From the NCBI GenBank assembly GCA_963824415.1, contig CAWGPM010000005.1, positions 124,001 to 188,000 on the forward strand: DNA of 64,000 bases, read 5' to 3'. The position numbers and the translations under genes were made by a program. The first letter of the stretch is position 1. The number at the start of each line of letters is the position of its first letter. Below, in pieces: positions 45,568 through 52,982 of this stretch. The notes under the pieces are model-generated. The model saw only the letters and a list, made by a program, of their open reading frames with translations. It was not told the origin of the DNA and ran no database searches. The stretch is from JABDQA01 sp963824415 (lineage in GTDB: Bacteria > Desulfobacterota > Desulfobulbia > Desulfobulbales > Desulfocapsaceae).

Positions 45568-46254
45568 ATGGTCTTAATCGTTGAATCCAAAGAGAGCATA
45601 AATAGAATGTCGACATGTGAAGACCTTGCGGCAGAACTCAGACATAAAGCTGACCAGCTGACTGGTAAATCGCAGTTCTGGATTGGACTTGCAGGTGGGC
45701 CGGGAAGCGGTAAAAGCACACTTGCTCAAGCTTTGAAGGCACGACTGGGTAAACTGCTAACGATTATACCTCTGGATGGCTACCACTACTATCGCAGAGA
45801 ATTAGATGCCATGGAGGATCCGGAGGAAGCTCATACCCGGCGCGGTGCACCCTTCACATTTAACGCCTCAAGGTTCGTAAATGACCTCCTCAAGGCACGT
45901 AGCACAGGCGAAGGGGTTTTCCCCAGTTTTGACCACACCGTCGGTGACCCTGTAGAAGCAAGCATACAATTGAATAAAGGTCGGCAGATCGTCTTGGTAG
46001 AAGGAAACTACGTGCTCTTGGACACGGAACCATGGTGCCAATTGCGCGACAGCGTTTTCGACGAAACATGGTTCTTGGATGTTCCCGTCCCGGAGTGCAA
46101 TCGACGCGTCTGTATACGACACGTCAAGACCGGATTGACAGAAGAGCAGGCGAAGCTGAGAGTTGCAACCAACGACAGCATAAACGCTGAACTGATCACC
46201 AAGGTATCACGCAGGAATGCCGATCGAATAATTCACATCAGGATGTCACCATAG
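45568..46254 (+). CDS. P-loop kinase of the uridine kinase/phosphoribulokinase superfamily (FrcK-like)
   Basis: A 228-residue P-loop kinase. Walker A GLAGGPGSGKST is near 44-55, IPLDGYHYYRRELD near 75 holds the Asp-Gly-Tyr-His substrate motif of uridine/pantothenate kinase relatives, and IVLVEGNYVLLD near 130 is Walker B. A LID Arg region is RVCIRHVKTG. FrcK of the rhizobial fructose importer belongs to this group. An internal ATG at 45607 is an alternative start; neither has a strong ribosome site. The only plus-strand gene of the polyol locus, divergent from the importer. Confidence 0.78.
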   Translation: MVLIVESKESINRMSTCEDLAAELRHKADQLTGKSQFWIGLAGGPGSGKSTLAQALKARLGKLLTIIPLDGYHYYRRELDAMEDPEEAHTRRGAPFTFNASRFVNDLLKARSTGEGVFPSFDHTVGDPVEASIQLNKGRQIVLVEGNYVLLDTEPWCQLRDSVFDETWFLDVPVPECNRRVCIRHVKTGLTEEQAKLRVATNDSINAELITKVSRRNADRIIHIRMSP

Positions 46255-46367
46255 CCTCCACGCCTTGCAACTGTTAGGCCAATTGCTGTCTGAGCTAAAC
46301 ACTGCGCTCAGTGAATAAACAGAAACCCCCACGGATTTTCCTGTCAATTTGAGATAACCCAGATCTT

Positions 46368-47216
46368 TTATGCCATGCCGTATTTTTTTTGCATTTGCCT
46401 TATAAAGTCTGCGCCTTCGCGCAGGAGCGTATCTCCGTCTTTGGCAAGCTGACGCCAGACCCAGGTGTTCATGTTATCGGTAGCATCGACAAAACTCTCG
46501 AGTGCAGCATTTCCTTCATATTCAATTTCTGCAAGTGCCCTGAATATATCGTCCCAGTTGACCAGGCCGGTTCCGGGAATACCGCGGTCGTTTTCGCAAA
46601 GATGGTAGTGGATAAGATCTTTACCAGCCTTTGTGGTCGCCTCGTAGAAGTTTTTTTCCTCGATATTCATATGATAGGTGTCGAGGTGAATCTTGATATT
46701 GTCTTCACCGATCATCTCTTTTAGCTTCAGCGCCTGATCGCAGGTATTTATCAGGTAGGTTTCATACCTGTTAACCGGCTCAATGCCAATATTTACGCCG
46801 AGTTCCTTGGCAAAACGCGCCGCTTCACGAAGACCGTCCGCAGAGTATTTCCAGGCCTGTTCAGTCGGCCGCTGCATGGCGGGCTTGACAAATTGTGAAT
46901 AGACAACACCGGAGAAATTCTTTGCACCAATGTCACTTGTCGCTTTGACGCAGGCCTTCAGATACCCAACACCTTTGGCCCGAATAGCAGCATCATCGCT
47001 GGTAATATCCGTATCGCCGAGAAGCACCGTTGAGGTCACCGCACCAAGGCCGACCTTTTGGAGGCGTTCTTTTACTGCCGCAGCATCGAATGTTTCCAGA
47101 ACCATCAGGGGAATTTCGATAAAATCCATTCCGAGATTTTTGGTCCTGTCAATGAGATCAAGGGTATTGTTGCTCCACTGGGAACACCAGGCATATGCGT
47201 GAATTCCAATCTTCAT
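46368..47216 (-). CDS. D-tagatose/D-psicose 3-epimerase family protein
   Basis: A 282-residue TIM-barrel epimerase. The metal-binding residues of ketohexose 3-epimerases are all visible: Glu in GIEPVNRYE near 150, Asp and His in HLDTYHMNIEE near 183-187, His and Arg in CENDRGIPGTG near 212, and Glu in ALESF near 243. The enzyme interconverts ketoses at C3 (fructose/psicose, tagatose/sorbose, or xylulose/ribulose), which would extend the range of polyols the locus can use. Same strand as the SDR upstream (48-bp gap). Confidence 0.88.
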   Translation of the reverse strand: MKIGIHAYAWCSQWSNNTLDLIDRTKNLGMDFIEIPLMVLETFDAAAVKERLQKVGLGAVTSTVLLGDTDITSDDAAIRAKGVGYLKACVKATSDIGAKNFSGVVYSQFVKPAMQRPTEQAWKYSADGLREAARFAKELGVNIGIEPVNRYETYLINTCDQALKLKEMIGEDNIKIHLDTYHMNIEEKNFYEATTKAGKDLIHYHLCENDRGIPGTGLVNWDDIFRALAEIEYEGNAALESFVDATDNMNTWVWRQLAKDGDTLLREGADFIRQMQKKYGMA

Positions 47217-47264
47217 ATCATCTATCTCCTTTCAGTTGGTGCTGGGATCTGAAAAAAAAGCACC

Positions 47265-48071
47265 CTACCAACAGCAGTAGCCGCCGTCGATCACCAAATC
47301 TGCACCAGTCATCATGTCTGACGCTCCAGATGCCATAAAAACAGCCGCCCCTTGCAGGTCAGTGACCTTCCCCAGTTTTCCCGTTGGAATCATATCGAGC
47401 CATTTATCCATCGTCGCCTTGCCCTCGGGTGTGGACACGAGTTCATCAATCAAGTTTGTGTAGATATATCCAGGGCTAATGCTATTAACCCTGATGCCTC
47501 TGTCTGCCCACTCGGTTGCCAGACTACGGGTAAGATGAATGACCCCTGCCTTTGAAGTGTTATATGCTGCCTGGTTTTGCGGTGCGTTCACAATATGCCC
47601 TGACATCGATGCCGTGTTGATAATCTTGCCGTAACCGTTTGGGCTCATAGCCTTTGCCTCTTCCTGGCAACAGACAAAAACCGCATCAAGGTTTAGCGCC
47701 ATGATCTTCCGCCAGTCGTTGTCGGTTAGCTCGATTGAGTCTTTCCACAACCCGATGCCGGCATTATTTATCCCTATGGTGAGTATCCCCCACGCCTCCA
47801 TGACATCGTTCACTGCTTTTTGCACCTGAGACCGCTTGGTGACATCGGCTTCCACAGCAAGGCTTTCAATTCCTTTTGCTTTGAGCTCTGACGCTGTGGA
47901 AATAGCCAGATCCCCATTGAGGTCTACGATCGCAACCTTGGCCCCTGCTTCGCCCAGGGCATGAGCGAACGCTCTGCCGATCCCCTGGCCGCCTCCGGTA
48001 ATCAGTGCCGTACATCCATGCAGGGAAAACCGCTCCAGAATGTTTTTTTCAAGTAGAACAGGATCGTCCAT
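47265..48071 (-). CDS. SDR-family polyol/sugar dehydrogenase
   Basis: A 268-residue classical short-chain dehydrogenase. Cofactor motif TGGGQGIG near 24, NNAG near 100, catalytic Ser in NTASMSG near 150 and YNTSK near 170. IVDLN after the second strand (Asp) indicates NAD rather than NADP. GAGGAG seven bases before ATG 48071 fixes the start; 12 upstream codons are dropped. In this setting it probably oxidises a pentitol or hexitol. Confidence 0.85.
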   Translation of the reverse strand: MDDPVLLEKNILERFSLHGCTALITGGGQGIGRAFAHALGEAGAKVAIVDLNGDLAISTASELKAKGIESLAVEADVTKRSQVQKAVNDVMEAWGILTIGINNAGIGLWKDSIELTDNDWRKIMALNLDAVFVCCQEEAKAMSPNGYGKIINTASMSGHIVNAPQNQAAYNTSKAGVIHLTRSLATEWADRGIRVNSISPGYIYTNLIDELVSTPEGKATMDKWLDMIPTGKLGKVTDLQGAAVFMASGASDMMTGADLVIDGGYCCW

Positions 48072-48219
48072 GTCTGTCTCCTCTTCGCAATTCTTGTGGT
48101 GAACCATAGATTGCAGTAATTACCCAGTTAACGGCAGTCTGAAAACTTCATTCATCAGACAGGCATGTAAAGCAATAAAAAGCCGGACTCAGCAGATAAT
48201 TTTAGTTGCCCAACCGTCA

Positions 48220-49293
48220 CTATTTAATCTCTTCATCAAAGACGATTGCAACTTTACCGCATTTACCCTGGTCCATTAGAGCATATGCTTTATCACACTC
48301 ATCTAGAGTGAAACGATGCGTGACCAAATCTTCAGGGTGAATTTTCCAGCGGACAATGCGTTCAACCAATTCTTCCATGCGCCAGATATTGGTTACCCAC
48401 GATCCGTAAATGGTAATTTGGTCGTGAATTATGTCAGGACTGGGATTAAACTCGACGGTTCCGCCTTCGCCAATCATCACCATTTTTCCCCATTGACGAG
48501 TGGCACGAATACATAACTGCCGCCCTGAAGTATGCCCTGAGCAATCTATCGTGCGCTCATATCCTTTGCCGCCGTCGGAAAGGGCAATCACTTTTTTCAG
48601 CGTATCGGGATCCGAAACGACTGCCTCATCAGCCAGACCCAAATCTTTTGCTATCGCGCATCTCTCCGGTACCGTATCAACGCCAACCAATTTAGTGGCT
48701 CCCAGAGCTTTTGCCAACATCAGAGCGGCCAGGCCGACAGGCCCCAATCCCACAACCAACAATTGGTCGTTGCCACAGACGCCTATTTTCTCAAGACCCT
48801 CATAAACCGTACCAAACCCGCATGCTATTTGAGCCCCATCGGTATATGTCAACTCATCGGGAAGAAGAACACAATCCTTTTCATCGGCTAAAATATAAGG
48901 TGCCATGCCACCGTCGCGCTGCCATCCATAAGCAGCACGTGCTGGGCTGGAACAGGAAATCATATATCCTCGACGACAATCATTACATAATCCGCAACCG
49001 GAGATATGGTAAATGACAACACGGTCTTTCTCTTTGAAGCGTCTCATGCCATTGCCACATTTAACGATCTGACCGCATGGCTCGTGACCAGCCACTTTGT
49101 TTTGGTATGCTTCAGGCCCTTTCCCCAGATGTTCACGGTAGATTGCTCGGATGTCACTTCCGCATATCGTAGACGATTTTGTCCGAACCAGCACCTGACC
49201 CGGGCCAGGAGTTGGAACTTCGACTTCTTTCATTTCAACGGTACTGTTGCCGGGAAGGAAAGCCGCTTGCATTCTGTGTTCTATATTTTTCAT
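48220..49293 (-). CDS. Zinc-dependent medium-chain alcohol dehydrogenase
   Basis: A 357-residue MDR. Catalytic zinc ligands: Cys in CGSDIRAIYREHLG and His-Glu in GHEPCGQ. A structural zinc site of four Cys is CGLCNDCRRGYMISC. The NAD-binding GLGPVGLAAL is near 185, with GVDTVPERC as its acidic partner. Start at ATG 49293 with AGGA upstream. Substrate is probably a polyol or a secondary alcohol of the same pathway, given its place between the SDR and an FGGY-kinase relic. Confidence 0.85.
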   Translation of the reverse strand: MKNIEHRMQAAFLPGNSTVEMKEVEVPTPGPGQVLVRTKSSTICGSDIRAIYREHLGKGPEAYQNKVAGHEPCGQIVKCGNGMRRFKEKDRVVIYHISGCGLCNDCRRGYMISCSSPARAAYGWQRDGGMAPYILADEKDCVLLPDELTYTDGAQIACGFGTVYEGLEKIGVCGNDQLLVVGLGPVGLAALMLAKALGATKLVGVDTVPERCAIAKDLGLADEAVVSDPDTLKKVIALSDGGKGYERTIDCSGHTSGRQLCIRATRQWGKMVMIGEGGTVEFNPSPDIIHDQITIYGSWVTNIWRMEELVERIVRWKIHPEDLVTHRFTLDECDKAYALMDQGKCGKVAIVFDEEIK

Positions 49294-49420
49294 CCTAATC
49301 AATCCTATTTACTGTTCGCTTTGATCCGGTCTAGGTTGTGCATGTTTTCTTTAGCGCTCTGACAAATAGATCTGATTCTTCAGACATCACGGTATAAAGT
49401 AAAGTTCATTTGTATCTTAG

Positions 49421-49713
49421 CCTGGCCTTGCTCGGGCAACGGCTGTTGACCGTTTCTTAGTTTGCTCCGGATTGTCTATGAATCCTACAGCAGCTGCTGC
49501 GAGATCGCAATCAACGTAAGATGTTTCAATCTCTTCAGCAAAAGTAAGTAATCAATGACCAGCAATATCAGCGATGATATGCATCCACCTATCAGAAAAC
49601 GCGGCCCCACCGATAACAACAAGCTGGAGGCTTAATTTTTCTGCTTCGGCTGCATCACGCTCAATATTGTTTCGAAGAGCAAACCCTGCCCCTCCAATAG
49701 CAAGACGATACAT
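49421..49713 (-). pseudogene. Decayed FGGY kinase (xylulokinase-like) C-terminal fragment
   Basis: The minus frame reads RLAIGGAGFALRNNIERDAAEAE, then LVVIGGAAFSDRWMHIIADIAG, matching the FGGY C-terminal pattern (ExxAFALRxNxE...GGGAxSxxWxQIxAD). A TGA interrupts the frame; after it SYVDCDLAAAAVGF resembles the ExxALGAAxLA helix of the same family. The N-terminal two thirds are missing. It is a relic of a pentulose kinase gene within the locus. Confidence 0.6.
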
Positions 49714-49759
49714 ATGATGAAAGAATTGGAATTATTGCGATACCGTTTTTTCTTCTGTT

Positions 49760-50443
49760 TCAAACTTGCAGAGGAACGGAAGGATCACTGATCCTCGTTA
49801 TGGTATCCAGGGAAAAATCGTGCAACGATTCCAATACCGCATCAGCTTGAGCTACTATTTCAACGGCAGGGCTGAACCTTTTGTCCGGCACAGCTATAAC
49901 CTTCATGCCTGCACGCTTGCCGGCAAGAATACCATTACCTGAATCTTCAAAACAGACACATTCTCCTGGTTGAACCTTCAATTCTGCTGCTGTGGCCAGG
50001 TAGATATCCGGTGCCGGTTTTCCTTGCACAAATTGATCACCGGAAAGGACCACCTGAAACTTTCCTCGTAACGCCGGGTCTTTGGTGACGCTGTCAATCA
50101 GGCTGCGCGGCGAACCGGATGCCAGTCCAGTAATGAAATTGTCGGCGGCCAGAGACACCGTTTCCTTGGCACCAGGAAGAAAGGGGATCTGCTGACCATA
50201 GAGTTTGACCATGTTGTCAATTATTTTTTCTGCTACCGATTCGGGCGACAGGGCCAGATTGAAACGTTTGATTAAATATTCAGCCCCTTCGCGGGTACTT
50301 CTCCCCATAACCGCGCTCTGGTCATCTTCGTTCCAGTTCCAGCGAACCCCAACAGCAAAAGCCAAAATTCTACGGGCTTCGTCCCAATACGGTTCTGAAT
50401 CGACCAGCAAGCCATCCAGATCAAATATCAATGCTTTTATCAT
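49760..50443 (-). CDS. HAD-superfamily sugar-phosphatase / beta-phosphoglucomutase-like
   Basis: A 227-residue HAD subfamily-IA protein with helical cap. FDLDGLLVDSEP at residues 7-18 is the nucleophile motif, LASGSPRSL near 108 is the Ser motif, GKPAPDIY near 143 the Lys motif, and CFEDSGNGILAGKRAGM near 167 the Mg2+ motif. Closest in style to YniC/GPP-type sugar-phosphate phosphatases. In the polyol locus it may clear or produce a sugar phosphate. Same strand as the neighbours. Confidence 0.85.
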   Translation of the reverse strand: MIKALIFDLDGLLVDSEPYWDEARRILAFAVGVRWNWNEDDQSAVMGRSTREGAEYLIKRFNLALSPESVAEKIIDNMVKLYGQQIPFLPGAKETVSLAADNFITGLASGSPRSLIDSVTKDPALRGKFQVVLSGDQFVQGKPAPDIYLATAAELKVQPGECVCFEDSGNGILAGKRAGMKVIAVPDKRFSPAVEIVAQADAVLESLHDFSLDTITRISDPSVPLQV

Positions 50444-50659
50444 TATAATTACCCATTACATAAGCCGCTCTTAAAGACTCCTATGTCAAAATCAGGGAGT
50501 GTCTGCAAAATGATTTTGCCTATGATCATAGGGCTTACGTGTGTTCAGGGAGAGGGCCGCAAGTGGTTGAGAAAACGAAATTGGCCGCAGGAAGCATACC
50601 CGCAGCACCTCCACACAGAGCTGGATGGAATTATCCCAACCGGCTCAATTAGAAAGATG

Positions 50660-51697
50660 TTATTCGGCCACCCGTATCTGCAGTTTAACATCTGTGGGAC
50701 GCTGTTCAGCGGCTCTTTCAAAGGCTGCAATGCTGTCTTCAAAAGCAAATGTAGCAGAGATTAATGGCTTCAGATCTACTTTGCCGGAAGCGATTAGATT
50801 TATTGCGCGCTCATAGATATTGGCGTAACGAAAAACAGTTTCAATTCTCGCTTCACGGGCTTGCAGGCCAACAATATCAACAGGAACCGGATCTACGGGC
50901 ATGCCGACCAGCACAATTGTACCTCCGGGACAGACGATCTGCGGCAGATCAAGAATTGCCGGCGCAGCACCGCTGCATTCGAAGACTACGTCCGCACCCC
51001 AATTATCTGTCGCCAGGGCAACGGCAGTTGACAGGGAAGTGTCTGCAATATTGACAGCTTCGATGCCATCATAGGCGGCTATGATATCGAGCTTGGGTTG
51101 GGCCATATCTGCGACGATGACTTTGGCACACCCGCCTGCCAATGCGGCAAGTGCGACCATAATTCCTATGGTGCCGGATCCCGATACCGCAGCAATATCA
51201 CCTGGCTGAATTCGGGCGCGCACTGCTGATTGCATGCCAATGGCAAAAGGCTCGATGATTGCTCCTTCGGCGAAGCTGACATGCTCAGGGAGTTTGTAAC
51301 TGTAAGCTGCCGGATGCACCACTTCAGGTATGAGACACCCCTGGATAGGCGGCGTGGCCCAGAATCGGACTGCGGGATCGACATTGTATATGCCAAGTTT
51401 CGAGGCTCGGGAGTTAGGATCAGGTATACCCGGTTCCATGCAGACCCGGTCTCCGGGCTGCAAGTGGGTGACGGCCGAACCTACCTCAAGTATGGATCCT
51501 GAAGCTTCATGGCCCAGTATCATCGGTTCTTCCACTACAAATGGGCCGATTTTACCGTGCGTATAATAGTGCACGTCTGAGCCGCAGACACCAACCGTAT
51601 TTATCCCTATCCGTACATCATTGGGACCTACTTCCAGCGACACGGGAAAGTCGCGCATATTGAGTTTCCCTTTCTCTTCAAGAACTAGTGCTTTCAT
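50660..51697 (-). CDS. Sorbitol/xylitol dehydrogenase-like MDR without structural zinc
   Basis: A 345-residue MDR similar to sorbitol and xylitol dehydrogenases. Catalytic ligands are in VCGSDVHYYTHGKIG and GHEASG, with the Glu of the sorbitol dehydrogenase type in IEPFAIG near 150; cofactor loop SGSGTIGIM near 172. The four-Cys structural-zinc loop is replaced by PDPNSRASKLGIYN with no Cys pairs, as seen in one subgroup of these enzymes. Probably oxidises xylitol, sorbitol or a related polyol to the ketose. First gene at the upstream end of the leftward locus. Confidence 0.85.
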   Translation of the reverse strand: MKALVLEEKGKLNMRDFPVSLEVGPNDVRIGINTVGVCGSDVHYYTHGKIGPFVVEEPMILGHEASGSILEVGSAVTHLQPGDRVCMEPGIPDPNSRASKLGIYNVDPAVRFWATPPIQGCLIPEVVHPAAYSYKLPEHVSFAEGAIIEPFAIGMQSAVRARIQPGDIAAVSGSGTIGIMVALAALAGGCAKVIVADMAQPKLDIIAAYDGIEAVNIADTSLSTAVALATDNWGADVVFECSGAAPAILDLPQIVCPGGTIVLVGMPVDPVPVDIVGLQAREARIETVFRYANIYERAINLIASGKVDLKPLISATFAFEDSIAAFERAAEQRPTDVKLQIRVAE

Positions 51698-52271
51698 GGC
51701 TGTTTGTTATGGTTTCCTCAAAAACTAAAGATTACTCCGAATAATTCAATTACCCTTGGAAAAAACAAAAATACCTATTAATATATTGTTATCATTATTA
51801 TTTTTCGTACAACTGGACCCTTATGAATACATTTTGCCATAAACAATTCGAATTAAGAAGGATTTATAGCAAGAGCGCAACAGGTGGCTGGGCATCGGAG
51901 AAGTATCCAAATATATCAAAACACGAGTATTTCGACCGACAACAAAGACTTTAGGCTACCTTTAGCGAAGCTGTCATGATTGCGATTGACTCGAAACAGA
52001 ATATGTTACGTATAGTTTCTGTATCTCTTCAGATAACCAGTATACCGATGAATGCTTTTCGATCCCCTTAAATCGGCAGTAATAACGACCGTGCGATTAC
52101 CGAAAAAAACCTATTCCTGAGCTCGAAGACCAAAAACTGATCCTCACTCTACACCTGCATTACCGCTGGTCAAAATCGAGTAACGCCTGTTTACCAACTA
52201 GATGGCTCGTTATCCCTGCCGGAAGGTATATGCGTTAAAGTTTTAGCAGGCTGTAGGAAAACCGATGACAA
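51698..52271. other. Intergenic region upstream of the xylitol-dehydrogenase-like gene
   Basis: About 570 bp between the MDR gene and tRNA-Thr, AT-rich to 51870. A GGCTACCTT at 51954 matches the first nine bases of the dispersed repeat only. One short frame near 51887-51960 (RWLGIGEVSKYIK) faintly resembles an excisionase HTH but has no start or continuation. No gene called. Confidence 0.35.
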
Positions 52272-52347
52272 TGGAGCCACTGAGCGGACTCGAACCGCTG
52301 ACACCCTGATTACGAATCAGGCGCTCTACCACCTGAGCTACAGTGGC
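52272..52347 (-). tRNA. tRNA-Thr (anticodon CGU)
   Basis: A complete cloverleaf of 76 nt including encoded CCA. Acceptor GCCACTG/CAGTGGC, D-arm GCTC...GAGC, anticodon stem CCTGA/TCAGG around loop TTCGTAA with anticodon CGT at 34-36, T-arm AGCGG-TTCGAGT-CCGCT. It reads ACG codons. Confidence 0.93.
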
Positions 52348-52448
52348 CCCCGAACATGAAACCAGCATGAAACGAGACATGTCTCGGTTTCATGTTTGCT
52401 CTTAATTATCTGTTGTTTGTACCTTTTTTTACCGAATTCAATTCCTTT

Positions 52449-52483
52449 CGAATCAACTGCTCTACCAACTGAGCTACGGTGGC
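52449..52483 (-). pseudogene. 5' half of a second tRNA-Thr, cut at the anticodon
   Basis: Nucleotides 1-35 of a tRNA: acceptor 5' strand GCCACCG, full D-arm GCTCAGTTGGTAGAGC and anticodon stem 5' strand GTTGATTCG, after which similarity ends. It resembles the intact tRNA-Thr 100 bp away (shared TGATTCG at the anticodon) but differs enough in acceptor and stem to be a separate gene. Cutting at the anticodon is typical of integrase attachment sites. Confidence 0.7.
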
Positions 52484-52635
52484 TTGATCTTGTGAAAGCT
52501 GTGGTTTTATATCAGTTACTGTGGCAAAATTCAATATGAAAGCATGATTGGGCAAATCGGTATCTGCAAACGCTTCCGGTCAGCTTTCAGGTGGTTTAGA
52601 TGCTGCTGAGCAGGCCACTGTTCCGCATATCAACA

Positions 52636-52777
52636 GGCTACCTTGAAAAATTGTCTTTTTGCCCAAACGCTGCGTTGCGTGTAAAAATTTTATCCTCGGA
52701 ATATCAATTATATGGTTGCGGCAAAATTTTCACACGCGCCTTGATTTTGAACCAATATTCTAATTTTGCAAGGTACC
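52636..52777. repeat. Dispersed palindromic repeat, full copy B
   Basis: 142 bp, opposite in orientation to copy A at 33607-33748, with about 18 differences by hand. Ends are GGCTACCTTGAAAAATT and AATTTTGCAAGGTACC. Inside, GCGTGTAAAAATTTT faces AAAATTTTCACACGC, giving a nested stem. It lies between the broken tRNA-Thr and the redox cluster. An open frame through it encodes the same peptide as one through copy A, showing that frame to be a repeat artefact. Confidence 0.8.
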
Positions 52778-52982
52778 CGACAGGTAAGCCCTTTGCCTAC
52801 TCTCGATTTATGCTCTCTCCTACAGCATAAAAGGCGGGACCCTGATGCAATCGATCTAAATCGATGGTATTTTGCGCCGAGCTGTTCTACATTCAGTATC
52901 CTGTTCGCCGGTATAGCACTGTGCTGAACGAGTCGTACTGAGCATTAACATATACACTACCGGCAACGTTTCCAGGCTACCC

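Noticed and set aside
46268..46280. GTTAGGC-like core after the FrcK-like gene as an attC site
   Set aside because: No matching left half or long palindrome upstream.
49557..49560. TGA in the FGGY relic as a second selenocysteine codon
   Set aside because: FGGY kinases have no redox Cys here, the gene lacks its N-terminal two thirds, and no hairpin stands out.
50483..50764. 93-codon plus-strand frame overlapping the 3' end of the xylitol-dehydrogenase-like gene
   Set aside because: Mostly antisense to that gene and without family-like sequence.
51880..51960. Excisionase-like HTH fragment
   Set aside because: About 13 suggestive residues only, with no start codon or continuation.
52600..52830. 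Open frame on the plus strand through repeat copy B
   Set aside because: Same repeat-derived peptide; no ribosome site.
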